From: Pieris napi
Lineage: Eukaryota; Arthropoda; Insecta; Lepidoptera; Pieridae
Assembly (NCBI RefSeq): GCF_905475465.1
Contig: NC_062249.1
Coordinates: 10,676,501 to 10,740,500, forward strand
Length of the DNA: 64,000 bases
Direction: 5' to 3'
Part shown: positions 43,944 through 58,000 of the stretch, piece by piece
Numbering within the stretch: position 1 is the stretch's first letter
How the letters are laid out: every line of letters begins with the position of its first letter
Position numbers and translations under genes: made by a program
The notes under the pieces: generated by a model
What the model was told of the DNA's origin: nothing
Seen by the model: only the letters and a program-made list of their open reading frames with translations
Databases searched by the model: none

Positions 43944-45148
43944 TATAAATTTAGATTCAGACTCGAGACTTGGCGCTAAGTCTCATCTATTTTCAAAAGG
44001 TGTCAAATAAATTATCTGTAAAAATGTAGCTACGTATCTGAAGCGCTCAAGACGAGATTGTGGCTTGAGATACGAATTGGAATTAGTTTGACAAAGTATA
44101 AACGCTAACGTAAAAAACGTCTGTGTTCAATTATGGACAATTCGACAGAACGAAATCTTAAGTTTTAATCTGTATTAACATGACGTTATGAAGTAAAACA
44201 ACTTGTAAATAGTCAATTATCAAAAATCCTATAATATTTACTTTTAAATACAAAACGGTCACAGATTAGACCATGACAAAGATTAAGCGCCATTTTGTGG
44301 ATACTCGCAATACTTAGATTTCGTATCAAGATCAGTTGTTTTGTACGTTATCGTTCAAAAGTAAGAGCCACAGATGTATTTCCCGTGATATGTCGGTGGT
44401 TTACTCATCTCTGGAGCTGATATTTATTTTAATTTGAAGGGAAGGGGTAAGATTAAGGAATTTTGTCTTTGATGTTGTCCAAAGTGAGCGCTTTTTGAGG
44501 AACTATGTATATTATTTTCGGTAATAAATCGATGGATTTGTGAAATTTTCTTTATTTCCAATATCTCTACAGGGACAATAAAAAACAATTACATCAACAA
44601 GTTTAATAATTATGAACAAAATGCATTAATTCACAAGATAACTTACTTCTCTGTCGACACACATTCCAAAATTCACAATCTACATAAAAATATAAAATTA
44701 TTATTCATCTGAATTATCACAGGGCCCACTTTTATTTTATTGTTACGCATCTCTAATTAAATTAAATTTCATATCAAAATTAGATTATATTTCGAGAATC
44801 TGCAGTTACATAAACACAAAAAGACGAATAAAATGACACCTACTTAAAATTACACCGACTAGTTCCTGTTCACAACTATTAAGTATAAATGGCGTGTTAA
44901 CGTCGAAAAATCGTCGTCATTTCGCTGTAAGACCCGGAAACTAGCTGGTATAAGTATAAAGAAATTAAAATAAATGCTTAGAAATAACCTTTCACAATTA
45001 AATGCCATAGTCTCAGTTTATTCGCCCGTATTATGTATATTCCGTAAATTAATATATTTTAATCTCTTAATACAGCGTTCAGATTTGATTTATATTAATT
45101 ACAGGGGTCGACTTTAGTGAGCGCCCAATCTGAACGATGAGAAGTGAA
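43944..45148. other. Edc3 3' flank
   Basis: No gene was recognised. Candidate minus-strand AATAAA signals for Edc3 (TTTATT on plus) occur near 44550 and 44733. Which is used cannot be told. Confidence 0.4.
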
Positions 45149-47395
45149 TCAATGCAGCGGCAGTAGAGAAGCGGCACCGAACGGCGGTCGGTATTCGATG
45201 TTCATCTCCTTAAAAATTTGCTGTGGAGGGGCAATATTGGCGAGGAAGACGCGGCCAAGCGAGGGGTCCAACGGCGTTGGCAGTCCGCCCACGACTGCGG
45301 CGCGAGTGGGCGTGTCCGGCCAACCACCGGCCGGGGGCTCCAACGCTAGCACGGCGGCTCTCTGCGCGCGGACCCACCCCAATACCTCTGAATGCCCCGC
45401 GCGGCCAGCATCCGCCAGAGGATCGTATAGCGCCAGTACCACCAGATCGGCCACCGGGGCGCCACCCGTGCCCCACGCGGCTGCCCCGCCCGCCGCGGCG
45501 AACGCTGTCAGCTCTCGTTGGAGCAACGCACACGACTCGGCGCCCTCGCCACTTAAAGCGACATGGGCGCGGACTCCGTGCGAGAGTAATAACCGCGCAG
45601 TCAACACGCCGGCTGCCCCACCCAGGTGGGTACCGGCCGCCACCACAACGACGGGAACTTGATGGGCGTTCCGCGCCTCCAGACGCCTTCCACCACCACA
45701 CAAACGCAACGCAAAGTCGGCCACCGCCCGCGATATGAGCAGCAACGCGCTATCGAGCAAGCGCAGACGGAGGAGACTCTCCCAAAGCATCTGTCGGGCG
45801 CGCGGCGTGGCTGCAGGTATAGTTCGACCGTCATCTGTGGTGTAGTCATGGGAAGCTTGAAGATGCGCCGGCAAACGCAAGGCCGGTCGAGCGGCGGGCG
45901 GAGCTGGCAGCACGCTCTCGTCGTGTCTCATGGCCGCGTCAGCAACTACGTCCGGACGGGCAGCGCCTCCCGCTCCGCTTCGGACTTCCCAACTCACCGC
46001 CTGTAACGTAATTCGCGACGCAAACATTAATAAAACTTAGTCTATAAGCATTAAATATATGGTCACAAGACAAAGTAAAACTGTAATCTATAAAAGATCA
46101 AAAATATGAAAAATAAGGACCTGCTTGTCAAACAGTGCAAGGTTGCCCTCGAAGTCAAAATCATCTTCGAAGGCTGGGTCAGCTGCATCCCCGAAACATG
46201 CCTCATTACGACGTCTAGCCCGTTCTGTGCCACCTCCCATACTTCCCCCACTTCCACCCCCACCACGTGCCTTTGGAGTTGAACTCAAATTATAACTACC
46301 TGTACATATAGATATCCACATGAGTTGTATAAAAGATTTATAGTTTTAATTCCAAGATAAATATATCTTACCAGCATTTGTATTATTCTTGTTTCTATTA
46401 GGTTGAATATCTATAGGTTTGCTACGTGCTGGTGTGGCACCACCCCGATTGGTAGTTGTCTTATTGGAGGCATTGTTGTTTTGTTGGATCCCTGTAAAGC
46501 AAAAAAACTAAACCATAGAAACTATAGTTAAATATATAGTTTCTAATTTATTTCTTTTAAAGACCCATTATACTACACAGTAGATGAAAGACGAATAAAG
46601 TTCATGACTTGATGTGTAGACTTATATTCAATATGTTTCCTATACAAAATTGACACTAATATTTGTAAGATTATCAAGTATTAAATATATTGAATAAATA
46701 AATTAAAATTACCAATAACTTCAGCCGATTTTCAAGAATTTAAATAGAATAATTTAATAAAGGATATTAATTACATTTAAATTTACAAATAATATTAAAC
46801 ATAATATGTCAAAAACACACAACATTTTAACATATGGGAACTTTCTTTCACACAGTCTTAAGTAAAACTCACACTAATTGAATGAAAAGCCTTGTCTCAG
46901 TTTATTTGCCAAAAATCAATTTATCTAATTAATTCAATCAATTTAGTCATTTTTATATAAAAAAATTAAATAAGTCATTACAGACCCGTATTAGAAGAAT
47001 TTGCCTGTAAATTCTCACAGACAGTAGCTCTAGGGCCTTTCTTATTGGCCTTAGTGACTCTAACAGTACTATGACTTAATTCTTGTGGCTCTACCTTTGC
47101 CTCTTCTATAATTTTTAAATCTTTTATATCAGCAGCTCTGAAACAAATAATGAGTATAAAAGAAAAGACAGATGTCAAAATAATGTTCCTTTAAACAAAC
47201 TTAATAGCAGAAGCAAAATCTTTTCTTTGTCTAATCTTACTTGAGTGTTACTTGTGATTTCGGGTATGGGAAACCATTCCTAAAGGCCTTTGTAAGCGTG
47301 ATAGTATTTGCATCCGCTTTAAGGATTGTGCCCTGATAATAACCAAGAGGCTCGCCACAATTTACCGACACTGCACAACCAATCCATTTCGACAT
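45149..47395 (-). CDS. Edc3: Enhancer of mRNA-decapping protein 3 (5 exons, complete)
   Basis: Coding exons (minus) are 47395-47241, 47137-46986, 46491-46372, 46299-46121 and 46000-45149, all GT-AG; the product is 485 aa, near the usual ~500. Edc3 is a cytoplasmic P-body scaffold that binds Dcp2 and the helicase Me31B/DDX6 and promotes decapping. Exon 1 begins MSKWIGCAVSVNCGEPLGYY and reads GTILKADANTITLTKAFRNG, the divergent LSm domain (residues 1 to ~70). Exons 2-4 are a polar linker rich in N, T and G, ending in the FDF motif FEDDFDFEGNLALFDKQ (~186-202), which contacts the helicase. Exon 5 encodes the YjeF-N domain, a Rossmann-like dimerisation fold (VPVVVVAAGTHLGGAAG), ending PQQIFKEMNIEYRPPFG and PLH. 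Exon 5 is strikingly GC-rich, unlike exons 1-4. ERMP1 starts head to head 1.3-1.6 kb away. Confidence 0.95.
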
Positions 47396-47862
47396 CGTTC
47401 AAAGTTAACATATATTTATGTAAAAGTTCCACTTAAACTGCAAATTAATTCTATAATTTCTTTAAAAAATACTATTTTAAAAATATTTCTCAATAGTGTT
47501 AAGTGTCTTGATTAAAAAAGGTTTTGAACTTTGAAGTTTTGTTCACAACACAAGTTTCTCCGTTCATCTGACGTCAACGTCAGACGTGATGACTATGACG
47601 CTGCCAGTGACCAGTCGTATCAGCGTAAATTATACCGCTGTCTTTCTAAAATATTCATAATAATAGCTCGGATTACTAAACTTGCAATTACTAAAGCAGC
47701 AAGAGGACCGTTACGAAAATAGTTTGTTAAGTTTTCCATTTTAGTGGGGGGAGCATGGGGCTCCCCTACAGTCGTGGCAATTGTCAGTGTAAATTATTTT
47801 GACTACGACTTGACAGCTTGATTTTGCTTTCCTATATCTGTTTGACGACTAGTACCTGACAT

Positions 47863-48550
47863 CAGGGTTCACAACCGTACGATAATTATCGTACATTTGC
47901 GATAATTTCATAGCTACGTACGATGTACGATGGTACATGACTATCGTACGCAGATTGTACGATAATTTCCAGTCTGATAAAAAATTTGATGATTACACAG
48001 ATAGCCCAATAACAATTACAGTTTTTAGTGTCAGTGTCATCTATTGGCTTATTTTTCTATTAGGAACTTATGCTGTCACAAGGCAACTACAGCAGATGAA
48101 CAAAGCGTTAATGTACAAACACAAAAACGCATCAGAATGCACAGCCAAAAAATTCACGATTTGTATGGTGACGCAGATTTGGAAGTCTTCGATAACATTT
48201 TAATACCTAACGAATTTTAAGTGATAAAAATAATATGCGATGTTTACGGACAATAGGTATATCACTTAGAGCGAACACCATATTGTTCAACGAGAAAATA
48301 TTGCGTATTTTTGTTCCCCTTTGACGGAAGAGATTGAATTATTATAATTTTTTTCAATTTGAAAAACACAAGTTTACAAGATTTAAACTATAAATCATTT
48401 GCAACATTTTATTTTCACGTTTCATATGATTTTTTAAAGTATTTTGAGCCATTTTCCTGACTGTACGATAATTTATCGTATATGGATCACATATACGATA
48501 ATTTTACGGCCCTGGTACGATAACTGCCTGGCTTCAGGTTGTGAACACTG
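47863..48550. mobile_element. hAT-like element between Edc3 and ERMP1
   Basis: 688 bp with inverted ends CAGGGTTCACAACC and CAGTGTTCACAACC, flanked by a perfect 8-bp duplication CCTGACAT (47855-47862, 48551-48558). Subterminal ACGATAAT/ATTATCGT motifs repeat many times at both ends. An internal plus-strand stretch at ~48089-48220 reads HDLYGDADLEVFDNILIPNEF then stop, which looks like a transposase C-terminal relic. It lies in the probable shared promoter region. Confidence 0.88.
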
Positions 48551-48682
48551 CCTGACATAACAATTAACAGTTAACACTTTGGAATAAGGTTTTGTGAGGA
48601 GAGGGCTATTTTTGGTACCAGTAATTAATTTTTAAATATAATTTCTTCGAATTTATATATTTATTACTAAGTTGGTTTCCGT

Positions 48683-48749
48683 ATGGTGCTTACTAGTAAG
48701 TCGATCTATATTGCTCCAGATTTAGGGAGGAATAAAAAAAACATACAAG
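48683..48749 (+). other. Candidate 5' non-coding exon of ERMP1
   Basis: A strong donor (CAAG|GTAAGTAA) ends this segment at 48749. Spliced to the AG before 49038 it would place an upstream ATG (48683) out of frame with the main ORF, giving a ~29-codon uORF that overlaps the main start. The acceptor at 49036-49037 has a weak pyrimidine tract. Speculative. Confidence 0.35.
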
Positions 48750-49037
48750 GTAAGTAAATTATTATCAAATCTTAAGAATTAAATGTGTGAAAATTGTCTG
48801 CTTCAAATTAGCACAATTAAGACTGCTTTGAATTTTTTGCCTTGATTAAAAATGTATTTCTGTTTTAAATCTGAACCTTGTACTTATTTTTCTTGGTTAA
48901 TACTGTTAAATTCCATTAAATATTTTTTATTTTATAACTGGAAATTATACCAAGCTATTTGTAACTAAAACGATTTAAATGTTTATATCTTATGTGTGTT
49001 TTCAAAGCATGATATACATGAATGTAATGTTATATAG

Positions 49038-52000
49038 ATGGATGCAGAAGTGGTTAAAGAGAATGTATGGCAAGCGGGAAGTGTAAAAACAAGATGGGTT
49101 GTGCTGGCAGCACTATGTTCGTGTGTCGCAGTATTGGTAGCTGCAGTGTGTGATCAATCCCTACCTACACCACTTGACCGGTCTGCACCAAAAGACCGCT
49201 TCATAGCTGAGATTGCATATGAGCATCTGGTCAATCTCACATCCATTGGACCAAGGGTAAATATTAAAATAATAATGCAAGAAATCATGCAGATCTTTCA
49301 TGTAAATGTTTTAACAATGTTTATTTATCAATAAATATAAAAAATCCTTTACAGTTCAGTTTGTTTCATATTGTGAAGTTCTAAGTAGAATTCCAGTTTC
49401 ATAACATCATACGCAATCATAGATTTAAAAGGCTCAGAGAATTAACTGGTCTGTTATTTGCAGGTAGCAGGCAGTTATGAGAATGAGGTAGCAGCTGTTA
49501 AAGTGCTGGTCAATGCTGCTCGTGGGATTCAGGCTGCTGCGTCAGCACATAATCGTGTTGAGTTTGATGTATTCAGGGCTAGTGGTGCCTTTTCACTTAC
49601 TTTCATTGATGGTAAACTATTTCCCACTTCTCAGTGTTTATAAAGCTAACTTACAATACACAGCGATAAAACTACAAAAATAAACGTAAAAAACGCGTGT
49701 GCACGAAACAAGTATGCACAGAGGAACATAACAACTCAGAAAATAAACATAACTTAACAAATATAAAACTAAGACAAAGATCGGAATAATTGTCATTAAT
49801 AAAATACATATTAATAACGATATTATTGAATCCGAAACAATGGCAGCAGATTTCGTTATTTATTCGTATGTATAGAATGGAGTTTTATTTATGAATTAAA
49901 ACAATTACTATACAAATATGATGTTCCTATTGTTGGGTTTCATTTAAGTGTTTAAAGACTGAGCTTAATATTTAAAACATCAAATGAAACGAAATACAAT
50001 TAACAGGTATGAGCAACATATACCGGGACGTCCAAAGCGTGGTGATCCGCGTACGAGGGGCCGGGGCCGAAAGCCGATCCACCCGTCGGAGCGCCCTGTT
50101 GCTCAATTGTCACTATGACACAGTACCTGATAGTCCAGGTAAGTTTTAAACTTACCTTTTGCTGTCTCTCGTATTTTTTAAATGTGTTTATTTTTTTTAT
50201 TTTTTTATTGAGAAAAAGCTTGCCAACGCTTGGCACACTGAGACATTGGTAAAAACAAACACAAAATACAATTTTTAATGTGACAAGCACTTATAGGCAA
50301 ACATGACATACATATAGAGATCATAAAGAGATTATTAAACAAAACAAACATTACAAAACAAAACAATTACTTATCAAAGAAAAAATTCTAATTACAAAAA
50401 ACTAAACAAAAATCCATTTTATACTGTGAGGTGAGCAACTATGTATATCCAGACCTAGCTCGTTTATAAGAATGCTTAATCTGGACATCGGTGAGCTAAT
50501 TACTATCAGAATTTCAGTTTGCCTTGATAATAAGTATTGTTCGATTTATCTCATAAAATATATTCTTATTTATTCATATATAACATATACATTCGTTACT
50601 TATTGAGTATTTAAACTTAAAAGGGTAAGAGATATTAATAATGATTAAATACGAAAAAACTCGTCAGAGAACTACGGAATTATTTAGAATATTTTTCACG
50701 TAAATTAATTTTTTTATTGCATTTATATTTGTTAATTATCGCTGTTCAAAGTTCAGGTGTAATGTTTTTATTGGTCGTAAACTATTTATGTCCCAACACC
50801 ATACAAGAATATATAAATTGTGCAATATATGTACATTGTACATATATATTTTAAGTGTTTACTCAAATAACAACTATTTATAATACTTTATGAGCGTCAA
50901 AATGTCTAAATCTATTTCAATTTTTTATCAAAATACGATCGACTTTCATTTCCATTTTTGAATAATAATTCCTTACGATTTTTTGCTTAACAAGGTGCAA
51001 TGCCGGGGTTCGAACCCAATACCACAGGTCTTAGAATCGCAATCTTTTATTTGTTTATATTTATAAATCTAACAAAAAAAACTTTTGTTTTGTTTTTATT
51101 AACTTAGACGCGGCTTAGTCTTTGATTTATTTAGTAAAGTTTACCACATAAAACTCTTTTATCTAAAATATATACATCATAAAATAAAAATACCAGAAAT
51201 TTTTGTTAAGCACAAAAAAGAAATTACCAGCAAAACATCGGATTAGGTTCGATATGGGCCTTATCAATGCTTTCCTTAAAACCGATCAGCCCACTACTGA
51301 ATATATCCAGTTAAAATCGCTAAGAATTCGAAAGAGAACTGAACTCCTATGTTGGTTTTTGGAGAAGGAATTTGGTTCCTTAAACTGTTTGTAACGGATT
51401 ATCTATTTACTTTTAATTAGCAACATTAATTCCCGATTAGTTAACGACACATTTAGGCATCCTAATGAAAGACCTTTTCTAACTGCCAGCTTTAGAAATA
51501 TGTTTAGTTTTTAAAGTTAAGTAGTTTTTTCTAGTTTTTATGTTCACAAAATATCTAAAGATCTTAATCTTCTAGCTGCTCCATAAAGCTAAATAGTTCG
51601 TTGAACGTGCTTTAATTTCAATTTCATTCATTTCAAACTACGGGATGTACTTGAATATTTTTTTGGAAATGTGGTGTTCAAACTCAAACTCAAAATAATT
51701 TTATTCATATAGGTAAACAAGTAAACTTATGAACGTCAGAAAAGAAGTTAAATTAATTGTAAATTTACATTTACTACCAGTTCGCAAATCAAGGGCGTAG
51801 AGCGGGCAAGAAGAACTGGCAAGAAACTTTCCGCCACTCTTTTTAATCGCTAAGTTTTGAGTCATAAAAATTGATTGAACTGGAGCAAATCAATCCCAAG
51901 GATTAGGATCATTTAAATATTCGTAAAATTTATAAAAAGCTTCATTGATTAATTTACTTTTAACGAGAGCTTTGATATTATTTAGTGGCAATTCTCTAAT

Positions 52001-55000
52001 TTCGCTTGGGAGTTTTTTGTAAAAACGAATACAATTTCCATGGAGTTGGAGTGTTGGAGGTGGATTCCCTGGACAGCTAAGGAAACAAACGTGTCCATAC
52101 TAAGACGGTTACAGGTAAAAAAAGGTCTTTGACACTTGGTTACCAACGCATCTTGAATTTTTTAGACATGTTAACTACGGAATGTGTTTGAATGTAACAC
52201 GCAGAGATCCAGAAAGTCTAGAAAAATTTATCGGGAGTGGAGGGCACCAGATGGCAGACCCCGTGGCAGATCCCCTACTCGCTGGACGGATCAAGTACAG
52301 ACCCAGGCGCAGAGGCTTGCCGAAGATGTGCGGCGCCACTAACAGGACCTTCAGAAATGGAGAGTGCGACTGAAGAAGACTCCTTGTAAACCGCAGATTA
52401 TAGTGTATGGCGAACGTATACGCTTATTACATAATGATAAAAAGTATTTGCATACCTATAAAAATACGACTTAAAGGCCATTAATAGTTAATCGTATTAT
52501 TGTAGCAGTTATGCGCACGCGCCGTAACTAACTGCTCAATGGAAGTCATAATTCTCTCAACATGGTCAAATAAAATAGATTTTTATTTTTAATTCGTAGT
52601 AGTAAGAGGTGACTATAAAGGTATGTATATTTGAATGGCCGTTTTTTCCACTCACCGGCTTCGTTTTTTTGTGCCGGTATCTCCCCATTCTCAGCCGGCC
52701 CGCGCAAAATTGCATGTATACTTAATATTCATTCGTAATCCAACATTGTAAAATATTGTAAACCTATTTTAAAAGAGTAAGTGTGGAGTTTCTTGCCCAT
52801 TCTTCTCCACATGAAACTACATTTTGGAAGGGGCAACTAGAATCTTCTTTATATTTTTTTTTTGACGTTATAAAGTGCCATTTTAGATGGTCTAATTGAA
52901 ATAAATGATTTGACTTTGACTTTGAAACAGCTAACATCAATTATGTACATATAACAAACATATAAGCCAAAGGTGGAATAAAAAAAGTTCAAATATTTAC
53001 GAAAAGATACTATATAGGAATTGTTTCTTGGTTATCCGAACATAGTTGAAGAACTTTTCGGAACTCTTTTTGAACATTTCAAATAGCGTATGTGTTTTAT
53101 CTAAGTATCTCTCTTTTAGTATTGGATGAACCCAAAATTCGAGTTGTCCGAGTTAGTATTTGCGTCTAAGATGTAATGGATACTTATGAAAAATGCCCAT
53201 GATTTGAGAACTGGCAGTAAATGTAAATTTAGAAGCATTTCATATATATATATATATTTTTTTTACGTTCATAAGTACACTGTGTTACCTATATGAATAA
53301 ATGATTTGGATTTTTTTTTAAATACAACTTCACAGGTTAGACTGAAAATCCTTTAGGGTGGAGGAACAGTACAATCCTTCCTCCACAACACCTCGATGAT
53401 CCATCAGTTTGATCCACAATAATACGGGTTGCAGACCAAGAGCTAAGCTAAGTTAGTTTAGCTTAGCTCGCATAGCTGACGCAGTTTTCCATACTTGTGT
53501 GCAGACCGCAAACTATGCGAACTAAGCTATGTGAGCTAACTAAAATATGCGAAGCTAAGTTAGTTGTGTATGCCGATGCGCAGCTACACGAGCTAAGCTA
53601 AGCCCCTCCCGCTACCCCGCACACCATTTGCACATCCTTCGCCACACTGACTGAGCTTTGGCTTAGCTGTTGGTGTGCACGCTATTTATTTCTAGCTTAG
53701 CTTAGCCTAGCTTGCTTGGCATAGCTTAGTTTAACCTTGGCATAGCTTAGTTTTCGGTCTGCAACCGGCTTAACTTCGAATCGATAACCTCCTTTTGATT
53801 TTTTCGATAGGAAAAGAAAATGAGTCCAAGACCAGTCCAGTTTTATCGTATTTATACTACCAAAATAATGATCAATTAACATATTTAGGTCTGTTAGTAT
53901 GAGTATGGAATCTTGCATGATATCGTGAATGACACAAATTCAGAATTTATCAATCGTTTGTAACGATAAAGTGACCCCAATCGAACCATTTACAGATTCC
54001 ATTGATGATAAGTAATTTACTAACACTACTTGAATCGGAATTTAAAAGATAATTCTCTATTCATAGAAAATAATAATTTTATTCTCGTTATAACTTGTCC
54101 TATATTAAGCACGCGTTTTGGCCAAAACTCACCGATATCCAGATTGAGCATTCTGATAAACGAGCTAGGTCTGGATAACCATAGTCGCTCCCCTCACACT
54201 TTGAAATCCACTTTTTTTAAAGACAATTCACACCAATTGACCTAGTCCCATGCTAAGCTGGTAAAGCTTGTGTTATGGGTACTAGGCAACGGATATACTT
54301 ACATATTATAGATAGATAGACATATTAATACATATTCGTCTCAGCCGGGGAACCTATGGATTCGCAGTCAAGGGTACTAACCACTAGACCAATGAGTCGT
54401 CCTTTATTTTTTATCTCATGTTATGTTTTTTAAGTCTGTCCTGTACTGGATTCATACACAACTAACAACCACCCATGTGGACTCAGTAAACCTGAGTTTT
54501 ATTGTAGGTGATCGAATAATGGAGTCGTTGATTTTTTTTTAACCCCGTAAATCATTTGGTTATTGATGGTTAATAAAGATTTCTTATTATAGTATAAAAG
54601 ATTTTCTATGATAGACGTTCTATTAATTTATTATCACACCACATAATATATAATGCATTATTTATAATCAATATAATCTTAATATATATAAATTACGTGT
54701 CACGTTGTTTGTCCGCTATGGACTCCTAAACTACCGAACCGATATCAATCAAATTTGCACACCGTGTGCAGTTTGATCCAACTTAAAAGGTAGGATTGCT
54801 TAAATCTCAATTTATATCCGCAATATTATTTTATTGCAAAATATTTGTTTATTATTTGATAGTCACAATTCTAACAGATGGCGCTGTGTTGAAAGTACCA
54901 ACGTTTCACATAAGCTACAATTTAATGGCATAACCACCAAAAAAGCTTGGTGGTCCCCATGACTGTTGTTCATAGTTTGCTACTATGTAATATAACAAAA

Positions 55001-58000
55001 ACCTTAGCTACAGCAACGCTTGGCCGGTGTACTAGTAATATTATAATAATCAATACAATAAAATCTATCAATTATAAGATACATGATAATTACTATTAAC
55101 ATAAATTTTATATAAAAACGTTCTTGAACTCTGGCCTCGGTAGTCGGGATATCATTTAGCACCTTTGCACAAAAATTATCAAAAACTCGTTTCATGACGT
55201 AATAGTGTTTTTATATCGCGGTTTTACTAGTTTCCTTGTATTTTCATGTAAAAATGCTCGCTAAAGTACATGTTTAACAATCCTTGCGCCATTAATTTTT
55301 ATTAATTCATAAAATTTTATCACGTACATCTACTTATCGGTAATATAATAGCTTTAAAACTACAAATAGGGTTTGTTTATAAAACTGACTATTAAATTGA
55401 AGCTTCTATAGTTTACTAGCCGTACCCAGAGACACCGATTAAAATAAATCTTACATTAGCTTAACATCTAACAACTCGTACAATTCAGTCATTTTAATGC
55501 TTGTTTAGTTAACTATTAATATATGAAAGGTCTTTTGTGGGTTCGGTCGTCTTCAATTGGGTCTGGGCCTCATTTCTGCATCTAAGATCTACAAGGTGAT
55601 CAACCTCCTGTGCCTGACACGCCGTCGAATTTTTGGGGTCTAAGGCAAGCCTTTTTATTCACGTTTTCCTCTACCGTTCGAGCTAATGTTAAATGCGAAC
55701 ATAGAATGTAAGTCCATTGGTGCATAGCCGGGTTCGAACCTACGATCTCAAGAATGAGAGTCGCACGCTAAAGGAACTAAGACGCCACTGCTCTCCAATA
55801 AAGACAAATAAAAAGCTACTAAACAATTACGGACTTTTCAATGTTTGGAACAGTTTTACAAGTGTGAAAACCCCAGATTCATGAGCCAATAGGTACTAAA
55901 CAACCAAGTCCTCCCCTTTTGACGCATAGTAAATTCATTATTCATACATTACATAATCTTCGATTGCAATGTGGTTACAGGTGCCAGCGACGACGGCGCT
56001 GGATGTGCTGTGGTACTAGAAACACTTAGAGCCCTAGCCGCCTCACCACATCCGCTACGCCATGACGTAGTCGGTCTACTCAACGGGGCCGAAGAAAATA
56101 TAATGCAGGCATCCCACGCCTTTGTAACTACGCACCGGTGGGCGAAATCTTTGCGGGCCTTTATCAATATTGAAGCCTGTGGCGCGGGTGGTCGTGAAGT
56201 TCTGTTCCAGGCGGGTCCGAATGACCCCTGGATGCTCGAGGTACTCCCCTGTACGTAATCACGCACGACGCATCTCACCTCACGTTTGCATGTTATCATC
56301 GTCATATCTTTAGTAGTAGCTTATTAGAACCCTGCTACGAGATTCTTTGAACGTTTTTGATAGCCATTTTTTCTATAGATATCTATGAATAAGAACTGAT
56401 AACTTACCACTTGTATGAACAAGTGTTGGAAGCTGACTGCGACACTATTGACATTTTTACATGTTAACATTAGCGATATTGTGTATCTTATGTATTTAAT
56501 ATTACATATATTTTTGAAGGGAAACTTCTTTATCGGAGTTGGAAAAAAATTTAGCGTAACATTTTTTCGTTACGCGTCACGTTTTTCCGTTACGCGCCAT
56601 GTTCCTTTTTGAAGTCAAACTTCTTTATCGGCGTTGGAAAAAAATTTACCGTCACATTATTTATTATTCGACACTTAATATTTTAATGACAATTAAATTC
56701 ATTAAATTCCTAACATATCTTCCTTTTTCCGTCCCTCTAAGTATCGGAAATCTAAACTTTTAGATTTGTATAAATATGAACAATACTTCAAGATTAGTTT
56801 GCCACTGAAGTTTCACTTCTGCCATGTGTACTTTGTACACACACACTTTTTTTTTTTAAACACACGGTCACAGTAAAATGAATGCTATAACGTTTAAATC
56901 TATCAATATCTGATATTATTAATTAGTAACGAATTTCTTGTGTTAAATTTGAAGCAAAATGCACTTTGTAACGAAAGCACTTATAAATTTGTCCGCGTAC
57001 ACGCACGCTTGATCGCTTTTGGTGTTTTCGTTTATATGTAGATATAATAACTTGCTTAACGCATATAACGTCTAATGTTATTTGCGTATATATGCTAAAG
57101 TCAATGGCCATTAAAGTGGGGGGGGGGAGACTGATAATGTATTTGTCAAAATGTATAAAATAGGGTGGCAGGGCTGGCAAAATGCCACGGGCCCCCGACC
57201 CAATAGGGCCCCTGACCAAGAGATGTTCTATGGATGAATGTGAAGTCTCCAATACGCATTGGACTAGTGTGGGGACTGCAGACAATTCCCTCTCGCCTAA
57301 GAGAGGAGGCCTATGGCCATTAGTGGGACATACACAGCGTGTAATTGAGTACGCTGAAACTCTCGAAGTTTATTAACATTAAACTGTGTACAACGTGATG
57401 ATTTTTACTGATAGATAGATATTTGCCTTGGGCCCCAGATGGTATAGTTACGCCACTGATAATACAGCTTATTTGTGGTCTTTAAGTAACTTGTTAGGGG
57501 CCTCATAGCCTAGCGGTCTTATTAAGTGGCAGCTAGGTGAGGGGTACCGGGTTCGATTCCCGGTTCGAGGGCAAGTTTTAATTTAAATTTGTTCTCGGCC
57601 TTTGGGAGGGTTGTGCGGTACCGGGCGAGTGCCTAAACCGTACATGGAGGACATGGTCGAATTTCTAAGGCAAAAAGCACGAATTATAAAAATCTTATAC
57701 TTGACGCTGGCTAATGCACAAACCGTGCCAGAGCCATAAAAAAAAGTAACTTGTTTAACGCATATTTATTATACAACACTTTCTGAACGGTTCTCTGGAG
57801 TACAGTCTAGATCATGTTGAGCATTGGTTTATTTTTATTTGCACTTTGACTAATACTTTTACCATCTTTACCTTACCATAGGCCGACGCCGCCCTTGGTT
57901 ATTTTGACCTTTTATGTTTGCATTATAGGTATACGCAGGCGCAGTACCGCACCCGTTTGCATCATCTCTAGCCCAGGAGATGTTCGAGAGCGGACTCATC

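Noticed and set aside
45144..45849. Long open frames on plus and in the other minus frames across the GC-rich stretch
   Set aside because: They are shadows of Edc3 exon 5: GC-rich coding DNA lacks stops in other frames, and only the minus frame ending at 45149 gives a recognisable YjeF-N domain joined to in-phase exons.
47531..47722. 63-codon open frame upstream of Edc3
   Set aside because: It lies opposite the Edc3 promoter, lacks motifs and is short; no evidence that it is translated.
48683..48749. Protein-coding first exon of ERMP1
   Set aside because: Splicing to the 49038 exon shifts the frame into a stop, so at most it is 5' UTR.
54338..54405. Possible tRNA gene on minus
   Set aside because: The B box is decayed (AGGTTCCCCGGC) and the T arm cannot form; it is a SINE head.
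57497..57570. Possible tRNA gene
   Set aside because: A and B boxes are present but acceptor and anticodon stems do not pair properly, and a SINE body with an A-rich tail follows.
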